From a virus, in IMG/VR virus record IMGVR_UViG_3300019762_000006, positions 25,999 through 89,998 of that record: a stretch of DNA of 64,000 bases. The stretch is one strand, 5' to 3'. Each line of letters starts with the position of its first letter. The stretch's first letter is position 1. The notes under the pieces were generated by a model, which made no database searches, was not told the origin of the DNA, and saw only the letters and a program-made list of their open reading frames with translations. The translations under genes and the position numbers were made by a program. Shown piece by piece: positions 60,657 through 64,000 of this stretch.

Positions 60657-63062
60657 CTAAGATACTGTTGTGAATTGATGTTTGATTTTGCTTGCTTTAC
60701 CAATTGTATATGGTACAACTTTTGCATTTGGATGTGCTGCAATTAGAGTTACTAAATGTGCTTGTGCATCTGCGTTTGCCGATTTTCCCCTAAATCTTTT
60801 AGTTTCCAATAGCATGTTGTCTGCTGAGTAATAATCTGCAATAATTGCTGGTCTAAGTTTGTAATCTGATTTAGGCTTACTAGCTTTTGCTACTGTGTTA
60901 ATTTCTTGTCCGTTTACTTTAATTGAAATATCTGTCATAATGTTTTCCTTTGGAGTTGTTGTTTCTGATGTTTCTGTTGTTGCTGCTGAAGCACAAATTG
61001 GGCTTGATATAAATTTGAATCGTTCTAAAAAAGGTCTTTTTTGTAAAGAGGAGAACCCATTTTTAAAATAGATATAGTGGTTTACTTTACTTACTGTAAT
61101 AATTTCACCAGCTTCACCAGCTTGGCTAGTCTTTTTACGTTCCCACTTAGATCCTACTTCTATAAGCTCTGCAGGTTCGACTAATTCAAAGTTAGTGTAG
61201 TGAGAGAAGAAATCTGGTTTGTAATATATATACTCATTATCATAACGAGTACCTAGTACTGTATGAGTAGCACCTACTACTCTTCTGCCGCAACCCCCTG
61301 GCTTAAGTACTCTTACTATGTCACCTTTTTTAAATGGGTTTTTCATTGGTTCTTCCTTTATTAGTTGTATCTCTTCGGGTTCTTCTATGTTATCTTCGTA
61401 GGCTAGTAATTCTTCCCATGTGAGGATCATGTAGTCGTTGTCTTCGTAGTAAGTTTCAATTCCGTGACTTGCGTATGAGGTATTACTACCTATGCATTTA
61501 GTACTGCTGGTAATACAAATATAGTATGAGATGTCACCAGGATTGTACCCTCCACATTCATGTGCCCTGTCTACAATAGCTTGAGCTAGTGGAATTGAGC
61601 CGAAAGTCTTAACTACTATGTTGTTATGGACTAAGAATGATAAGTCGATTTTATCAAGTCTAGACTTGAAGTAATTATACTGATGATTGTAACCTTCAGA
61701 ACTAGTAGGATCAAAGTCTTCCCAGTAGTTATGATAATGGTCAGCTATACTGGTTACTGATTCTCCTACCTTACGTATAATATCAGGTATAACACATGTA
61801 GCCTTAGTTACGTCTGTAAACTTGAAAACAGAATCATCATGTACCCATTTTTTATAGATAGGATAGCCTGGCTTTACCATGTTGTTGGTAGTTTCTTCCT
61901 TTATTAGCCTTGGGCGTTTTTCTGGTTTTATAGGTTTTTCTATTACCATACGAGGATATTCTTCTTTAGAGGATTCAGGAAACACATCTTCGTAATATAC
62001 TTTTAAGCAGTGATCCATTTTCTGTTCATACCAATTGTAGTATGGCCCTCCTGACATATCAGGATAAACATAAAGATTATCTAGTGTCTTCGGAGGACCA
62101 TCATCACCTACAAAATCAAATATTTTTATGTGCTCTGCTTCAGTCCAGTTACTTCCATCACGTTTACTAAAAGCCAGGTCGTGTAATTTAGGCTGTTTAC
62201 TATACTGTTTGATGAAGTCGACTAGTGTGATTGTTTTTGTACGTTTGCTTCCAGCTATCCAGTCCCCTGTCGAATAGTAACACGAACTCCCCTCTCCTCT
62301 AAGAAAGCTAGAACCTGGTTCATATCCCATAACTTGTCCGTTGTCCAGTAGTACTTGTCGTAATCTAAGTCTATCAGCTAGTGAGGTATCTTCGATGTTG
62401 ATCACATGGTCTGTTATTTCCATAGTTTGTTCCTTTATAGGTGGTTCAGTAGGACTAGTAACTTCTTCGTAGAGTTTCCAAGTTAAGCCTAATGTCCACG
62501 GATAACCGTTTGTGTTAGATACCCATATATTTGGACCTTCCACCTTAGTAATAGTTTCTATATCTCCTGCTTTATGATTGCCTTCATTAGGGAGTGTTTC
62601 TTTAAGAGCAATTACTCTATCCCTTACTTTTGGTAATGGTTGTGCTAAAGATTGTTCAGCAGTCTCTTCTTGGCAGAGTACTACAAAACCATCACGCTCG
62701 TATCCCATAATGTTCCAATTATAAGCCGTGGTAAATGAATTGTAGATACACATCTCTTTAATTGTAGTAATATCTCCCGCTTTAAAGGCACAGTGAGCTG
62801 AGTCATCTATACATATAATACTGTCTCCTACTTTAGTTTCAGAGATTGGTCTTGTTTCAATAACTTTGAAACCATGACCTGATCCGTACCGCCCGGTATC
62901 TCCATTGTCATCTACTATAATAGTACATTTAGAATTACCTACTTCTAGTACTATATAAGGCTTGTCCTTAGTTCTGTTCTTGTTAGTACGTGGCAGCTTT
63001 GTCCAAACCACTATATCGCCCGCTATTGGCACGTAGCCTTTAGGTTTATATTTGTAATTCAT
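60657..63062 (-). CDS. Multi-module protein with SH3/KOW-like repeats; apparent in-frame fusion of five genes
   Basis: An 801-residue frame. Modules start at residues 1, 214, 395, 573 and 709. Each internal start is an ATG preceded by a perfect AAAGGAA/AAGGAAG ribosome site that is read as K-E (IKEQTM, IKEETTNNM, IKEEPM, PKENIM). The starts are at 62423, 61880, 61346 and 60938. Modules 1 and 4 share GDIV(V/R)..K and following beta strands like KOW/SH3 domains. Linkers are rich in P, E, T. Either five separate proteins are also made, or gene boundaries have been lost. Function unknown. Confidence 0.65.
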   Translation of the reverse strand: MNYKYKPKGYVPIAGDIVVWTKLPRTNKNRTKDKPYIVLEVGNSKCTIIVDDNGDTGRYGSGHGFKVIETRPISETKVGDSIICIDDSAHCAFKAGDITTIKEMCIYNSFTTAYNWNIMGYERDGFVVLCQEETAEQSLAQPLPKVRDRVIALKETLPNEGNHKAGDIETITKVEGPNIWVSNTNGYPWTLGLTWKLYEEVTSPTEPPIKEQTMEITDHVINIEDTSLADRLRLRQVLLDNGQVMGYEPGSSFLRGEGSSCYYSTGDWIAGSKRTKTITLVDFIKQYSKQPKLHDLAFSKRDGSNWTEAEHIKIFDFVGDDGPPKTLDNLYVYPDMSGGPYYNWYEQKMDHCLKVYYEDVFPESSKEEYPRMVIEKPIKPEKRPRLIKEETTNNMVKPGYPIYKKWVHDDSVFKFTDVTKATCVIPDIIRKVGESVTSIADHYHNYWEDFDPTSSEGYNHQYNYFKSRLDKIDLSFLVHNNIVVKTFGSIPLAQAIVDRAHECGGYNPGDISYYICITSSTKCIGSNTSYASHGIETYYEDNDYMILTWEELLAYEDNIEEPEEIQLIKEEPMKNPFKKGDIVRVLKPGGCGRRVVGATHTVLGTRYDNEYIYYKPDFFSHYTNFELVEPAELIEVGSKWERKKTSQAGEAGEIITVSKVNHYIYFKNGFSSLQKRPFLERFKFISSPICASAATTETSETTTPKENIMTDISIKVNGQEINTVAKASKPKSDYKLRPAIIADYYSADNMLLETKRFRGKSANADAQAHLVTLIAAHPNAKVVPYTIGKASKIKHQFTTVS

Positions 63063-63078
63063 AGATGTCCTTTATAAG

Positions 63079-63483
63079 TTAGCTTCTTAGTTCAGCAAGC
63101 TCTGCTTCTAGTTCTTTCTTAGAGGCTTTAGTTAAAGCTTTTTCATCTTTAGCAAGTAATGCTTCTTCTACTTTAAGTATTCTAGCTTGTTTAGCTTTTA
63201 AGCCTTCTTTAGCAGAAGCAAGTTCCTGCTTGTAAGCAACTATGTATTCGATAATAGCAATTTTTACATCAGCATCTATGTTAGTTGTCGTCTCTTTAAC
63301 TACCAAGCTTTTTCTTGGGGTAGCAGCTTTCTCCTCAAGCACTGTTGTAGAGATAGAGTCTAAGCTAATACCTCTAGCAGATGTTAATGGAAGATCAAAT
63401 AGGTCTTCAGCAGTTAAGTCACCTCTTGGGGACGCAAATCTAAGTTTATTTTGTGTAGAATATGCGAATGGGTCTTTAATCAT
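63079..63483 (-). CDS. Conserved phage coiled-coil protein (134 aa)
   Basis: N-terminal NKLRFASPRGDLTAEDLFDLPLT pattern followed by a helix-rich Lys/Glu tail with heptads. This protein type is widespread in tailed phages, function unknown. AAAGGAAAC ribosome site. Confidence 0.65.
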   Translation of the reverse strand: MIKDPFAYSTQNKLRFASPRGDLTAEDLFDLPLTSARGISLDSISTTVLEEKAATPRKSLVVKETTTNIDADVKIAIIEYIVAYKQELASAKEGLKAKQARILKVEEALLAKDEKALTKASKKELEAELAELRS

Positions 63484-63493
63484 TTTGTTTCCT

Positions 63494-64000
63494 TTAGAAT
63501 GTAATGATGTAAGGTCTGTTGTCAGCTCTTACGTTTAGTTCGTTTCTAACTGTCGAGTTGAAACCAAGGCCAGATACTTGAGAGTCAGAAGCAGGGCATT
63601 TAAGCTGAGCTCCTAAGGTCTCGAATACTTTACGGTGTTTGATGAGTTCAGGTTTTAAGTCTTCGTTATAAAGACCTCTGATGCTGTCTGGATTCTTACA
63701 CTGGTCTAATAAGAAGAAGTAGTGTTTAGAACCGACTTTGTTGTCATCCCAGAAGTTCGGAGATAGACACATAGCAGATACCTTGTGGTACGAGTTAGTT
63801 GTAATACTCCACATAGGCTTACCAGGAGCAGTAGATGTTGTACCGTCCATTGACTTTGTAATTTTGATGTCGCCATCTTTAACTACTACAGTAGCTATAG
63901 AAACATCGGTAATTACTCTGTTAGGGTGTGAGTACTCATGGATAGTACCATTGATTTCAATTTCTGCAGTGAAGCCTCTTCTGTTATTACCAGAGAAGTC
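63494..64000 (-). CDS. Conserved phage protein, 5' end beyond the window
   Basis: The frame is open to the right edge. The visible 168 residues include GFTAEIEINGTIH strands and FWDDNKVGSKHYFFL. It pairs with the coiled-coil gene downstream. The start is not in the window. I recall similar gene pairs in other phages, without a function. Confidence 0.6.
   Translation of the reverse strand, partial: DFSGNNRRGFTAEIEINGTIHEYSHPNRVITDVSIATVVVKDGDIKITKSMDGTTSTAPGKPMWSITTNSYHKVSAMCLSPNFWDDNKVGSKHYFFLLDQCKNPDSIRGLYNEDLKPELIKHRKVFETLGAQLKCPASDSQVSGLGFNSTVRNELNVRADNRPYIITF

Overview
The window is a large part of a low-GC double-stranded DNA phage genome of the N4 type (Schitoviridae-like). The main evidence is a giant virion protein carrying all four signature motifs of the single-subunit N4 virion RNA polymerase (vRNAP) with N4-like spacing. 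It is supported by an 887-residue family A DNA polymerase interrupted by an intron, an N4-like single-stranded DNA-binding protein, an AAA ATPase plus vWA pair, and the typical two-arm layout. No integrase or lysogeny gene is visible, and the host cannot be deduced. Portal, capsid, terminase, lysis and the two middle RNA polymerase genes are not seen and probably lie outside the window. Both edges cut genes.

Layout. (1) 1-16009, plus strand: late virion genes, with a tail or appendage protein cut by the left edge, three internal or structural proteins, then vRNAP. The vRNAP is split into a 2517-residue protein (N-terminal staphylococcal-nuclease-like domain plus polymerase) and a separate 1334-residue C-terminal protein with a zinc-peptidase-like HExxH motif. 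(2) 16033-17161: a mobile two-gene cassette (ribbon-helix-helix regulator plus zinc-ribbon/GIY-YIG endonuclease) at the 3' end of the vRNAP unit, followed by a displaced copy of the vRNAP C-terminal codons. (3) 17135-31860, minus strand: small membrane and hypothetical genes, nucleotide metabolism (DHFR, ThyA, a MazZ-like pyrophosphohydrolase, NrdB, NrdA), HU, ATP-dependent ligase, a UvrD-like helicase and the SSB region. (4) 31896-32988, plus strand: a second copy of the two-gene cassette lying against the minus-strand genes. (5) 32983-63483 and on to the right edge, minus strand: RecA-like ATPase, AEP-like primase, DUF3987-like ATPase, DNA polymerase split by a group I intron with an HNH-AP2 endonuclease, RecB/Cas4-like nuclease, metallo-beta-lactamase, SF2 helicase, VRR-NUC, three nucleotidyltransferase-like proteins, a vWA protein, and a MoxR-like AAA ATPase split by a second group I intron whose endonuclease is frameshifted. 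Near the right end an 801-residue ORF looks like five former genes joined in frame.

Minus-strand genes are packed head to tail with ATGA/TAATG overlaps and AAAGGA-type ribosome sites, so they are probably translated from long middle transcripts. Candidate phage promoters, intergenic hairpins and three rho-independent-type terminators or hairpins are listed. Long noncoding stretches (28742-29069, 38251-38648, 47344-48037) contain strong hairpins, some resembling tRNA T-arms, but no tRNA that folds correctly could be built.

How it fits together: vRNAP would be injected with the DNA to transcribe early genes. The minus-strand arm supplies dNTPs and replication. The plus-strand arm builds the particle. 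At least four homing endonucleases have invaded key replication or transcription genes.
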